A stretch of DNA of 64,000 bases from Mesorhizobium sp. GTDB taxonomy: Bacteria > Pseudomonadota > Alphaproteobacteria > Rhizobiales > Rhizobiaceae. The stretch spans positions 1-64,000 of the forward strand of contig SAQR01000017.1 in the NCBI GenBank assembly GCA_004020365.1, in the 5' to 3' direction. The translations under genes were made by a program, and so were the position numbers. The notes beneath the pieces are model-generated. The model was not told where the DNA came from, ran no database searches, and saw only the letters and a list, made by a program, of their open reading frames with translations. Of this stretch, positions 1 to 8,639 are shown piece after piece; the first letter of the stretch is position 1, and the number at the start of each line of letters is the position of its first letter.

Positions 1-73
1 GGGTGGGGGTACATCGTAGAGCGAAAGCCTCGGTTTCCTATGCGATAACCCTGCCCTTCAAGGATCGCCGCCA

Positions 74-376
74 TCAAGCCCGCCTGGATCTCTCCAGCGG
101 AACCTCGCGCTCGCCAAGCATCCGCGCCTCGGCGCGGCGCTGCTGCCGATCATCGATGAACGCCGCCTGGATCGAGACCGCCGCGCCCGGCAGGCCATCG
201 GCGCGACAGGCCGAGCAGCGAAGCCGCCCCGACAGCGCCGCCAGCGGCGTCTGCGCGGTCACCCCGAAACGCCTCAGCTCCGCCGGCTTCCACCATCTGT
301 TTCGACCGCAATCGATACACTCGACCGCGATCGAGACGACCTCGGCGATCGTCGCTTCCTTGCCCGGCAATGCCAT
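74..376 (-). CDS. Small zinc-ribbon-like hypothetical protein
   Basis: This 100-residue protein has two CxxC pairs, ECIDCG near residue 20 and RCSACR near residue 53, separated by about 35 residues. That spacing suits a small zinc-ribbon or rubredoxin-like metal knuckle. The tail is rich in Arg and Glu. There is no signal peptide or membrane segment, so it is probably cytoplasmic. The ATG at 374-376 has a weak AGGA-type ribosome site upstream. The region before it is AT-rich and is shared with the divergent gene at 571. No specific function can be assigned; nucleic-acid or protein binding through zinc is an inference. Confidence 0.6.
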   Translation of the reverse strand: MALPGKEATIAEVVSIAVECIDCGRNRWWKPAELRRFGVTAQTPLAALSGRLRCSACRADGLPGAAVSIQAAFIDDRQQRRAEARMLGEREVPLERSRRA

Positions 377-470
377 CGTCCTGATGCCTAGGTTCCTGTT
401 TTGTTCACATCATTAGGGGTTTTTCCCGAAGAGTCGAGTCGGTTCCGCTCAACTCATGCAAAAGTTTAAC

Positions 471-500
471 TTGTGTCATTTTTTGAGTTATGCTTATGTA
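471..500 (+). promoter_or_regulatory. Possible promoter of the 571-939 gene
   Basis: An AT-rich pocket in GC-rich surroundings holds TTGTGT at 471-476 and TATGTA at 495-500, 18 bases apart. This resembles -35 and -10 hexamers upstream of the gene starting at 571. The match is imperfect and rests on inspection alone. Confidence 0.25.
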
Positions 501-570
501 CGATACTCCCAAAACCAATGGACGACAGGACCGGGTCTCCGTCGCGCCGCCGCCAGCCAAGGAGACGAAG

Positions 571-939
571 ATGGACGCCCTCTCCGCCCAGTTCGCCCGT
601 GATTGCGGCTATACCGGCGACAGCCCGGCCATGCTCGCCGCCTTCGCCGCTATCCGCCGCGACGGCATCGGCCAGGCGCGCCTCGGCCATGGCCAGCGCA
701 AGGCGCTGGTCGACCGGCTGAAGCTCGGCGAGGCCTTGTTCCTGGCGGCGATCCGCCCGGCGCAGTCGGCTGAGGAGGCGATCGAGGACGCCGCCCGCTT
801 CATTGCCTGTTATCGCAACATGCCGCGCTGGCGCCAGGAAAGGCGCGGCGCCGATCTCGCCCGCGCTAGGCAGCAGCGCCTCCTGGCGCGCTTCTTCCGC
901 CGCTACGGCCACCGCCTCTGGTCACGGCAGGCGGCGTAA
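571..939 (+). CDS. Hypothetical protein, basic and helix-rich
   Basis: This 122-residue protein starts at an ATG preceded by an AAGGAG ribosome site at 559-564. The longer reading from 490 is therefore less likely. The sequence is rich in Ala and Arg and looks helical throughout. There are no Cys residues beyond two scattered ones, no signal peptide and no membrane segment. The C-terminal third is very basic (RRGADLARARQQRLL, FFRRYGHRLW), which could suit nucleic-acid contact, but this is only inference. It lies head to head with the zinc-ribbon-like gene at 74-376 across about 190 bases. The family is not recognised. Confidence 0.55.
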   Translation: MDALSAQFARDCGYTGDSPAMLAAFAAIRRDGIGQARLGHGQRKALVDRLKLGEALFLAAIRPAQSAEEAIEDAARFIACYRNMPRWRQERRGADLARARQQRLLARFFRRYGHRLWSRQAA

Positions 940-1064
940 GCCGGAGGTCGGCGAGGCCATCAGCCGGGAATGCCTGGCGCCGGTCGCCCGCACCGCGACG
1001 CACATATCGCGAATGGCTGGACCGCACTTGCCGTCGCCGACACCACGCCGTATGTCTCCCCTCG

Positions 1065-1523
1065 ATGAGCGAGCTTGAGTTCCGTCGCGCGCAAGCATCC
1101 GATCTGCCGGCAATTGTCGCACTGCTTGCCGACGATGCGCTCGGCGCCGGCCGCGAAGACCCGTCGACGCCGCTCGTGCCGTCCTACCTCGATGCGTTCA
1201 GCGCAATCGATGCCGATCCCAACCAGCTGCTGGCCGTGGCTGTCGAAGCCGGGCAAGTGATTGGAACCCTGCAGCTCAGCTTCATTCCGGGTATTTCCCG
1301 GAAAGGCGCCTGGCGCGGGCAGATCGAAGGCGTTCGCGTCGCGCAGCAATGGCGGTCTCGCAGCGTCGGCAAGCAGATGATCGAATGGGCGGTTGAAGCG
1401 TGCCGTTCGCGCAACTGCAGCTTCGTTCAGCTCACGACCGACAAGAGCAGACGGGAGGCGCACGCTTTCTACGAGCGCCTCGGTTTCACCGCCAGCCATC
1501 TCGGCTACAAGATGGCGCTGTAG
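1065..1523 (+). CDS. GNAT family N-acetyltransferase
   Basis: This 152-residue protein has the full GNAT layout. An N-terminal strand and helix (EFRRAQASDLPAIVALLAD) come first. A central strand carries VIGTLQLSFIPG. The acetyl-CoA pyrophosphate loop follows as QQWRSRSVGKQMIEWA near residues 97-112. The C-terminal motif is REAHAFYERLGFTAS. It should transfer an acetyl group from acetyl-CoA to an amine of an unidentified small molecule or protein. The length is typical of single-domain members. No neighbour points to a substrate. The start codon has only a weak ribosome site, so an adjacent start cannot be excluded. Confidence 0.85.
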   Translation: MSELEFRRAQASDLPAIVALLADDALGAGREDPSTPLVPSYLDAFSAIDADPNQLLAVAVEAGQVIGTLQLSFIPGISRKGAWRGQIEGVRVAQQWRSRSVGKQMIEWAVEACRSRNCSFVQLTTDKSRREAHAFYERLGFTASHLGYKMAL

Positions 1524-1557
1524 CGCTCGATCGGCTGATTGCTGAAGTCGGCGCTGC

Positions 1558-1722
1558 TCCTCATCCGCCAGCCGGCACCTTCTCCCCGTATAGCGACGGG
1601 GCCAAGGGGCTGGCCTCAGCGTCGGCTCCCCTTCTGCAACGCCGGAGATTGGCCAAATCCTCTGCGACGGCGTCTCTCCTCCCGTCACCATACGGGGAGA
1701 AGTGCCCGGCAGGGCGATGAGG
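1558..1722. repeat. RIME-like palindromic intergenic element
   Basis: Two inverted arms frame this element. The core arm CTTCTCCCCGTA at 1578-1589 is the exact reverse complement of 1691-1702. The similarity continues outward imperfectly (CCTCATCCGCCAGCCGGCAC against TGCCCGGCAGGGCGATGAGG). The GCCCGGCAGGGC core recurs near 34701. Mosaic palindromes of this type are common in rhizobial intergenic regions. It fills most of the gap between the acetyltransferase and the polymerase gene. Confidence 0.7.
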
Positions 1723-1864
1723 GGCAGCCCAAACCTGAAGCGATTACCCTCCACCTGCCCTCCCACACTCCTTGACAATCCACCCAATTTGTTCTCTTTA
1801 TGTTCCACACAAAACCCACCTCAAAACAATGCGGCGTTCGAACCGCCGCGGGCGAACGGGCCGG

Positions 1865-3106
1865 ATGGAAGCCAACATCCTCCACGCTGATCTGGACGCC
1901 TTTTATGCCTCGGTCGAACAGTTGCTCGACCCCGCCCTGCGCGGCAAGCCGATCGCCGTCGGCGGCGGCGTCGTGCTGGCCGCGTCCTACGAGGCCAGGG
2001 CTTTTGGCGTGCGTGGCGGCATGCCGGGGCGGCGCGCGCGTGAACTCTGCCCCGGGCTGATTTTCGTTGGCGGCCATTTCAAGGATTATCAGCGGCTCGG
2101 CGATGCGGCTATTCAAGTGCTCGGCGATTTCACGCCGGTGGTCGAGCGGATTTCCATCGACGAGGCCTTTGCCGACGTCGCCGGCTGCACCCACCTGTTC
2201 GGCCCGCCGGCCGAGATCGCGACAACCATCCGCCGCCGCGTGCGGGCCGAGCTCGGTCTGCCGATCTCGATCGGCGTGGCGCGCACCAAGCACCTGGCCA
2301 AGGTCGCCTCGCAGGTGGCCAAGCCCGACGGGCTGGTGGTGGTCGATCCGCGCCACGAGCTGGAGTTCCTGCACGATCTGCCGGTCGAGCTGATGTGGGG
2401 CGTCGGTCCGGTCACCAGGGAGCGGCTGGCCGGCATTGGTGTGCGCACCATCGGCGAGTTGGCGAAGACCAATGGTGGGTCGCTGGAGCGCCTGCTCGGT
2501 CCGGCGGCGGGCGAAAAGCTCAACACGCTGGCCTGGAACCGTGACCCGCGAAAACTCGAGACGCCGCGCCGGGCGCGATCGGCCGGCGCGCAATCGGCGC
2601 TCGGCAGGCAACCGGCCGAGGCAAAAATCATCGTGCCCACCCTGCTGCATCTGGCCGACAGGGTCGCCACCAGGCTGCGGGCGAAATCGCGGCCCGGCCG
2701 CACGGTGACGGTCCGCGTTCGCTTTGCCGATCTGCGCTCGGTGACGCGCTCGATCACGCTCGACCAGCCGATTTCGGCAACCGCGATGCTGGCCGAGATC
2801 GCCGAGGCGCTGGTGCGCAAGGTGCTTGTCGATCATCCGCACGAAAAGACCATCTCGCTCTTGGCCATCGCCGTCTCGCATCTTGAGAAGCAATCGGCCC
2901 TGCAGCTGGAACTGCCGCTCGGCCTTGACGACGACAGCCGCCGCCCCGGCACCAGCAAGGGCGCGGCGCGCTGGACGGCCGACCGCGCCATCGACAAGAT
3001 CCGCGACCGCTTCGGCTGGGAGGCGGTCGGCTATGCCTCGGTCGCACTCGGACTATCGCGGTCGGTTCCCGATGCGTTTCGCGAGCTAGCCGAAAAGGAA
3101 TTGTGA
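1865..3106 (+). CDS. dinB: DNA polymerase IV (Y family)
   Basis: This 413-residue translesion polymerase opens with HADLDAFYASVE, which carries the first catalytic aspartate. The SIDEAFAD motif follows, with Asp99 and Glu100. A helix-hairpin-helix-like thumb (VGPVTRERLAGIGVRTIGELA) comes next, then the little-finger domain. A late QLELPL segment resembles a beta-clamp binding peptide; that is an inference. It performs error-prone bypass synthesis of damaged DNA. Upstream ATG codons at 1772 and 1829 would add an Arg-rich leader without a better ribosome site, so MEANILHADL is preferred. No imuA/imuB/dnaE2 cassette is adjacent. Regulation by LexA is not visible. Confidence 0.92.
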   Translation: MEANILHADLDAFYASVEQLLDPALRGKPIAVGGGVVLAASYEARAFGVRGGMPGRRARELCPGLIFVGGHFKDYQRLGDAAIQVLGDFTPVVERISIDEAFADVAGCTHLFGPPAEIATTIRRRVRAELGLPISIGVARTKHLAKVASQVAKPDGLVVVDPRHELEFLHDLPVELMWGVGPVTRERLAGIGVRTIGELAKTNGGSLERLLGPAAGEKLNTLAWNRDPRKLETPRRARSAGAQSALGRQPAEAKIIVPTLLHLADRVATRLRAKSRPGRTVTVRVRFADLRSVTRSITLDQPISATAMLAEIAEALVRKVLVDHPHEKTISLLAIAVSHLEKQSALQLELPLGLDDDSRRPGTSKGAARWTADRAIDKIRDRFGWEAVGYASVALGLSRSVPDAFRELAEKEL

Positions 3107-3118
3107 GCCGGCGTTTCG

Positions 3119-4003
3119 TCAGACCAAAAGCGTTGCGCCGCCCCACGCGATCAGGACGATGCCAGCTGCCCGGCCAACCCACGGGCCGGCAGGAAACAGT
3201 TTTTCTACCAGCACCAGAATGGCGAGCGCGGCAACCCACACCAGGTTCATGATGCCACCGACGAACAACAGCGCCATCAGCATCCAGCAGCATCCGACAC
3301 AAAACGCCCCGTGCAATGCGCCCAGACGCAGCGCGCCGAGTGCGTGGGGACGCCAGTGGCGGGCAAGGAACGCGGTCGGCGCCCGGCAGTGTGACAGGCA
3401 CGCGTTCTTGAAGGGCGAGAGCTGATACAGCCCCGCGCCGATCAGGACGATGGCTGAAAGCCAGCGGCTTTGCGAACTCATCATCGTCGCCGAAACGAAG
3501 GCTTCGCGTTCGAGCAGCCAATGCAATGCGGTGGCCGCGACGGAGAACCCCAGCCAGACCAGGAGGTAGCCTGCCATGAACACGCCGGTCGGCGCGAGCT
3601 TGTCCTGGATCTGGCCCTCTGCCAGCGCATGGCGATGCACGCGCGCATAAAGCAGGATGGTCGGCGCCGCACTCGGCGACATCATGGCGATCATCATGAC
3701 CCACCACATGACGATCATCAGCACCCAGTTCGCGGCCCCCCCGACCCGCGGTTCCGTCGCCATCGCGCTCATGTCCATGCCGGACATGTCCATGCCAGAC
3801 ATGTCAGAGGTCATATCGGATGTCATGTTTGGAGTTTGCAGGTGGGGGAAGAGCGCGAGCCTCGACATCTCCCACGCATTCATGCCGAGCCCTGCGCCGG
3901 CGACGATATAAAGCCAGGCCAACAGGCACAGCGCCACCACGCCCGCGATCGTGATGACGCGGTCGCGTCTGAGCAGCCGTTGCAGTGGCGACCCGCCGTC
4001 CAT
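3119..4003 (-). CDS. DUF2182 integral membrane protein with Met-rich loop
   Basis: This 294-residue protein has about six or seven membrane helices and the conserved DUF2182 C-terminal part (GALHGAFCVGCCWMLMALLF, then GIMNLVWVAALA). After the first helix, an extracytoplasmic loop near residues 58-85 repeats Met and Asp (SDMSGMDMSGMDMSAM). Such Met clusters bind Cu(I) in copper proteins. DUF2182 is described as a predicted metal-binding membrane family; copper is my inference. It lies 8 bases downstream of the DUF1326 gene and is surely cotranscribed with it. The Met-rich segment is encoded by a short tandem DNA repeat, so its length may vary between strains. Confidence 0.85.
   Translation of the reverse strand: MDGGSPLQRLLRRDRVITIAGVVALCLLAWLYIVAGAGLGMNAWEMSRLALFPHLQTPNMTSDMTSDMSGMDMSGMDMSAMATEPRVGGAANWVLMIVMWWVMMIAMMSPSAAPTILLYARVHRHALAEGQIQDKLAPTGVFMAGYLLVWLGFSVAATALHWLLEREAFVSATMMSSQSRWLSAIVLIGAGLYQLSPFKNACLSHCRAPTAFLARHWRPHALGALRLGALHGAFCVGCCWMLMALLFVGGIMNLVWVAALAILVLVEKLFPAGPWVGRAAGIVLIAWGGATLLV
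3774..3812. repeat. Short tandem repeat encoding the GMDMS units
   Basis: The 15-base unit TCCATGCCGGACATG is followed immediately by a near copy, TCCATGCCAGACATG, inside the DUF2182 gene. The units encode consecutive Gly-Met-Asp-Met-Ser blocks. The repeat could expand or contract by slippage without changing the frame. Confidence 0.75.
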
Positions 4004-4011
4004 GCGCCGCG

Positions 4012-4644
4012 TCAGGCTCGCACCACCCCGTGATTGTTGAGATGCAGCCGCGCGAACTGGCCGTAGCTGTCCTTAGTGGTTACCTGAACCGGCCCGCTGG
4101 TTGTGCTCGAAGCGCTGCCGATCTCGGCGACCGCATATTCGAAGCCGTTCGGCAACACGATCTGGGCGCGCGAGTCCGCGCCCGTCACCTTGTTGCGGAT
4201 CGGTTCGCCGACGGTTTCGATATAGTCCTTGACGAAGATGCGGCCCCTGCGACCATCAATATCGAGGTCGAGATCGATCCTGGTGAAAACCGGCTCATTC
4301 ATTTTTGTCACGGTTGAGGCGTAGACGGCGAACATCGTCGCGAACGGGTCGGTGTCCTGGCCGGTCATGATGCGCAGCAGCGCGTTACGCTGCTGGTCGG
4401 TTGCCTTCTCGTCGACGAAGGCGATGGCTTCGCCGTTGCCCTCGTGGATCGCCCCGGGCCATTTGAAGATCGCGGCGATCCGCAGGCCGTCGAGAACGGT
4501 CTCGCCATGATGACCCTCATCGATCTGGATGCCGGCAACGGCATGGCAATGGCCCTTGTCGGGCAGCGCGTTGAATTGACAGTTGCAGCCATATTCGCAG
4601 GTGCAATTGACGAGTTCGCGTCCCCTAATCTCCCAAGACGTCAT
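4012..4644 (-). CDS. DUF1326 domain-containing protein
   Basis: This 210-residue soluble protein matches the DUF1326 family. Its N-terminus holds a dense cysteine cluster, NCTCEYGCNCQF near residues 13-24, which is suited to metal binding. The rest is predicted to be a beta-rich globular domain (HCHAVAGIQIDEGHHGE, then PGAIHEGNGEAIAFVDE). DUF1326 genes commonly sit beside DUF2182 membrane genes, as here, so the two products probably work together. A soluble metal donor to a membrane partner is an inference. The ATG has a strong GGAGGAG ribosome site. The divergent neighbour is a molybdenum enzyme. Confidence 0.85.
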   Translation of the reverse strand: MTSWEIRGRELVNCTCEYGCNCQFNALPDKGHCHAVAGIQIDEGHHGETVLDGLRIAAIFKWPGAIHEGNGEAIAFVDEKATDQQRNALLRIMTGQDTDPFATMFAVYASTVTKMNEPVFTRIDLDLDIDGRRGRIFVKDYIETVGEPIRNKVTGADSRAQIVLPNGFEYAVAEIGSASSTTSGPVQVTTKDSYGQFARLHLNNHGVVRA

Positions 4645-4899
4645 GCTCTCCTCCCTGATCTCGAAATATTAGACCATCATCATACACCTGGACTCTTCCC
4701 TCTCAAAGGCGCACCCTTAAAAAGGCGAAACCCAAGCGAGAGTTTCGTCCAATGCTTCACATGCTTGAGATGCGCCGCTGATTGCCTGACCTGTCCGGTT
4801 AACCTCCGGGCGGGGCAAACGCTCATTGCGCCTATCCGTGTTCAGGCTGCGGCCTAAGGCACGTGCAGCCCGTTTCCGGATCAACTGGGAGGAAACAAC

Positions 4900-6057
4900 A
4901 TGCCCGAAATTCAACGCAGAGAACTTCTTGTTCAGGGAAGCGCGGCCCTTGCCGCAATTGCTGCTCTCTATACCTCGCGCCGGGCTTACGCTTTTCCAAC
5001 ACGGGCGAGCGAGGAGGTTATTCCGTGGCTGGACCAGCCGACCGAAAATCCCGATCCGGTCGGCATCCAGAAGCAGCTTGTCTGGGAGGATCTGGATAGC
5101 TGGATAACGCCAAACGACAAGTTCTTCAGCATCTCGCATTTCAATCGACCAACGATCGATGAGAAGACATGGTCGATGGAGATCGGCGGGCTGGTCAAGA
5201 AGCCCTTGAAACTGACTCTCGCCGACATCAAGGCGCGGCCGCGCCAGGAGGTCGTTTTCACAGTGGAATGCTCGGGCAACCACGGTTTTCCGTTTTTCAC
5301 CGGCGGCATCGGCAATGCCCGCTGGGCAGGGACGCCGCTCGCCCCGATCCTCGAGGAAGCCGGCGTCCTGGAAAATGGCATCGAGGTCGTCTTTTTCGGC
5401 ACTGACACCGGCGAGGTCGCAATACGCGACATCAAGATGCAGCAGAACTTCGCGCGCAGCATGTCGCTCGCCGACGCGACGAACCCAGACAATCTGCTCT
5501 GCTATGAAATGAACGGAGCGGCCCTGCCGGCGGCCAACGGTTTTCCGCTGCGGCTGATTGCTCCGGGCTGGTACGGCATCGCCAACGTCAAGTGGCTGGA
5601 GCGCATCGAAGTTCGCGACACCCGCTTCATGAGCCTTCTGATGGCGCGTGACTATGTCACCATCCGGGAGGAGGAGCGCAACGGTGAGACCGTGTGGACC
5701 GAGAGTTCAGTCGGCCCGGCACGGATAAAGTCGGCGCCCGCAAAGGTCACCCGGAAAGACTCGGACTACCGCGTCATTGGGGCAGCTTGGGGGGCACCGA
5801 TCGATCGGGTCGAAGTGCAGATCGATCAAGCGCCATGGGCACCGGCGACCATCGACCGCAGTGAGGAGGCCGAACACGCCTGGAAGATTTGGTCCCTGGA
5901 CTGGGCAAATCCGTCTCCTGGAGAACACACGGTGACCTCGCGGGCGGTCAGCACCACGGGACAAGTTCAACCGGCGATGGACGATCCTTTGATTGCCAAG
6001 AAACACACATATTGGGAAAGCAATGGCCAGGTGACGCGCCGCGTGCGTGTCGTTTGA
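4900..6057 (+). CDS. Sulfite oxidase family molybdopterin oxidoreductase (SorA/SoxC-like)
   Basis: This 385-residue enzyme contains the sulfite-oxidase molybdenum domain. The Mo-ligating cysteine is Cys124 in VECSGNHGF, followed by GTPLAPILEEAGV, MNGAALPAANGFPLRL and PGWYGIANVKWL. The C-terminal third is the Mo-co dimerisation domain (PGEHTVTSRAVSTTGQVQP). The N-terminus has QRREL followed by an Ala-rich stretch ending AYAFP, which fits a Tat-type export signal for a folded periplasmic enzyme. It probably oxidises sulfite to sulfate or a related substrate. A strong GGGAGGA site precedes the ATG. No cytochrome c partner gene lies next to it, so the electron acceptor is unknown. Confidence 0.88.
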   Translation: MPEIQRRELLVQGSAALAAIAALYTSRRAYAFPTRASEEVIPWLDQPTENPDPVGIQKQLVWEDLDSWITPNDKFFSISHFNRPTIDEKTWSMEIGGLVKKPLKLTLADIKARPRQEVVFTVECSGNHGFPFFTGGIGNARWAGTPLAPILEEAGVLENGIEVVFFGTDTGEVAIRDIKMQQNFARSMSLADATNPDNLLCYEMNGAALPAANGFPLRLIAPGWYGIANVKWLERIEVRDTRFMSLLMARDYVTIREEERNGETVWTESSVGPARIKSAPAKVTRKDSDYRVIGAAWGAPIDRVEVQIDQAPWAPATIDRSEEAEHAWKIWSLDWANPSPGEHTVTSRAVSTTGQVQPAMDDPLIAKKHTYWESNGQVTRRVRVV

Positions 6058-6166
6058 TAGACTTTGCAGCACGCGGGAAGGTGAAGCAGGCAGCGCAGAC
6101 TGGTTGTCCAAGCAATCTTTAGGTGCGCTTGATCTCGTTTTCACGCGCACCGCTGTAGGCGCCGGA

Positions 6167-8215
6167 TCAGATCACGAAAAAATCGTCGGCCAGCAGCGTC
6201 GGCCTGTTCGTCAGCGTCGCGAGTTGTGTCACGCCGCCTGCGACGTTTCCGTTGGAATCGTAAAACAACTCACCCGTAACCTTGTCATAGACGATGTGAT
6301 CGTCGGCGTCGTGCGCGCTAGTCCCAGCGAAGAAATACCTTGGGTCGAGGGCTCCCGTGGTGGCTCCAAGCCCCTGCATTACCGAATTCTGGAGCCTGAA
6401 CGCATCGGCCGTATGGTTGAAATCCGTGATGATGTCGCGGTTGGCCACTGAGAGCGGCGCGCTGAAAACGAAGAAATCGTTGCCGGCGCCACCAGTAAGC
6501 CGGTCAATGCCCAGGCCGCCCATTAGTGCATCGTTGCCACCCCACCCAAGCACGGTATCGTTGCCTCGGCCGCCGTCCAGGTTGTTGTTGCTGTCGTTGC
6601 CGTCGAGCACGTTGTCGAGGGAATTTCCCGTGGCTCCGACGTTGGCGTTTCCGGTCAGACGCAGATTTTCTACCGCTCGGTTAGCGGCCGCCAGTGAGTA
6701 CGTGACCAAGCTGAAAATCTGGTCGAGGCCCGCTTCGTCGATGACGTTGTCCAGTGCATTGTCCACATAATAGGTATCGTTGCCGGCACCGCCATTCATC
6801 AGGTCGGCCCCGGTCCCGCCATCGAGAAGGTCGGTGCCATCATAGCCCGCTAACCGGTCGCTACCCGCCCCGCCCCTTATGGTGTCGTTGCCGGCAAGGC
6901 CGTCCAGCGTGTTGTTCCCATTGTTCCCGGTCAGCTCATTGTCGGAAGAATTGCCGCGACCATTGATAGCGCCAAGGCCGATGAGGGTCAGATTTTCGAC
7001 ATAGGTTGGCAGTGAATAGGTGCTCGAGCTGAACACCGAATCGTTGCCCGCCGCATCGCCCTCGACCACGCGGTCGAGCGCATTGTCGACATAGTAGGTA
7101 TCGTTGCCTGCGCCGCCCTCCATCTTGTCGATTCCGACTCCGCCGTCGAGCAGGTTGCTGCCAGCGTTGCCGACCAGCGTGTTGTCGAGTTCGTTACCCA
7201 TCGCGTCGATGTCGGCAACGCCGGTGAGCGTGAGCTGCTCTATTTGCTGGCCGGACAGCGAATACGTCATTGACGTGATGACCACATCGATGCCGGCGCC
7301 GTCAGCCTCGATGACTACGTCGAATGCGTTGTCGACGCGGTAGGTATCGTTGCCGAAACCGCCGGACATTTTGTCAGCACCAGCTCCGCCGTCCAGAACG
7401 TCATCAAAGCTGCCGCCGTTCAGGATATCCGCCGCATCCGTCCCGGTCAGGTGCTGCTCCATCACGTCCGGCGCGGCATAGGCGCGCACGTAGTCGATGA
7501 CCATCTTGTAGGTGCCGGACGCCTGCTCGACCTCAAGGGGATTCATGGCAAGCGAGGCCAGCATATAGAGCGGCGTGCGGAAGGACTCGCTCATTGGAAA
7601 GCGGCTCAGCTCCTTGCCGTCGTAGTACACGGTGATCCAGTCCGTCGTGATCCTCGCGCCGTAGGTGTGAAACGCCCCGTCGAACAGCGAACCGGGGAGG
7701 CCCGTATAGTTGCTTTCCCAAGCGTGGCTTTCCTTATTGCTCAAGTGCACCGCCTGGTGATGACCATCGGGATCGCCCCCATACGCTTCAACGATGTCGA
7801 CCTCGACGCGTGGCACAGTCTGATTGGGCGACAGCATCCAGAAAGCCGGCCAGGCTCCCGCCCCGCCGTGAAAGGCTGCGCGCATCTCGAAGTACCCGTA
7901 CTCTTGCGCGAAACCCTGGCCGGCGCTGTTAACCGTTTGCATCGTTCCCGACTGCCAGACGCCGTCCACCTGCTTCATGGTAATGGTCAGCTTCCCGTCA
8001 GAGACGGAGAACGGATTCGTTGCCCCCACCGGCGACATGAACGTGGCGGCCCCATAGGGGGCATGCACAGGCGCGAACCACTTGCCGGTGCCGTTGTTCG
8101 GCACGACACCAAGCGTGTTGAACTCGTCAGAAAAGGAGAGCTTGAACCCGGAGAGGTTCAGCTCCGATCCCTTGTACTGTCCGGTCCAATCGCCAGGAAG
8201 AGTAATCGCAGCCAT
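6167..8215 (-). CDS. Secreted GH16 endo-beta-glycanase with RTX repeats (ExsH-like)
   Basis: This 682-residue protein has an N-terminal glycoside hydrolase family 16 domain (about residues 20-255). The catalytic motif is EVDIVE, with Glu138, Asp140 and Glu143 in the expected ExDxxE spacing. Residues 260-600 carry RTX calcium-binding nonapeptides of the GGxGxD type, including three copies of a longer GNDTYxVDNA unit. The C-terminus ends DDFFVI, typical of type I secretion signals. There is no N-terminal signal peptide, as expected for that route. The architecture matches ExsH of Sinorhizobium, which cleaves succinoglycan; the substrate here is an inference. No type I exporter is nearby. GAGGAG precedes the ATG. 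Confidence 0.9.
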   Translation of the reverse strand: MAAITLPGDWTGQYKGSELNLSGFKLSFSDEFNTLGVVPNNGTGKWFAPVHAPYGAATFMSPVGATNPFSVSDGKLTITMKQVDGVWQSGTMQTVNSAGQGFAQEYGYFEMRAAFHGGAGAWPAFWMLSPNQTVPRVEVDIVEAYGGDPDGHHQAVHLSNKESHAWESNYTGLPGSLFDGAFHTYGARITTDWITVYYDGKELSRFPMSESFRTPLYMLASLAMNPLEVEQASGTYKMVIDYVRAYAAPDVMEQHLTGTDAADILNGGSFDDVLDGGAGADKMSGGFGNDTYRVDNAFDVVIEADGAGIDVVITSMTYSLSGQQIEQLTLTGVADIDAMGNELDNTLVGNAGSNLLDGGVGIDKMEGGAGNDTYYVDNALDRVVEGDAAGNDSVFSSSTYSLPTYVENLTLIGLGAINGRGNSSDNELTGNNGNNTLDGLAGNDTIRGGAGSDRLAGYDGTDLLDGGTGADLMNGGAGNDTYYVDNALDNVIDEAGLDQIFSLVTYSLAAANRAVENLRLTGNANVGATGNSLDNVLDGNDSNNNLDGGRGNDTVLGWGGNDALMGGLGIDRLTGGAGNDFFVFSAPLSVANRDIITDFNHTADAFRLQNSVMQGLGATTGALDPRYFFAGTSAHDADDHIVYDKVTGELFYDSNGNVAGGVTQLATLTNRPTLLADDFFVI

Positions 8216-8639
8216 TGATGGGCTCCTCGTTCGCGCAACATTTTCGCGGTTGACCCCGCCAAGATCTAATCGTCCATTTATTAACGGAAGGTAATGGACA
8301 CCGATTCCGCCGCAAATGGGGTCAGAGTGTGGTTATCCCCAAGGCTTCACGAGAAATTTGGGAGATGTCGCAAATCGGTTGACGTAGCCGGCACACGATA
8401 CTGCGAATCCTCCGATACCGTCACGCCGGGCTCGAACATCGCCGCCAACCAGCCGCTCTTTCTCAGCCCCGCTGGCGGACGACGCTCAATGCAGGCGCGA
8501 CGGCCGGCCTGTGCCCTCTACCTCAACCGCAGGCGCCGTCCCGCGCAGCGGGTTCGTTCCCCAACCCTTCTCGGACCTTCGGCAGGTTCACTTCTTGAAC
8601 CGCGGACGGCCGGAATAAGCTGGAAATCGGTCCCCAGCG
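8216..8639. other. Intergenic stretch without a supported gene
   Basis: About 420 bases separate the glycanase start from the methyltransferase-fusion stop. An open frame on the plus strand is Arg- and Pro-rich with no recognisable motif and is treated as non-coding. The part next to 8220-8290 probably holds the glycanase promoter. No clear operator or terminator is seen. Confidence 0.5.

Noticed and set aside
1685-2893. Minus-strand frame of 402 codons
   Set aside because: It is antisense to the DNA polymerase IV gene.
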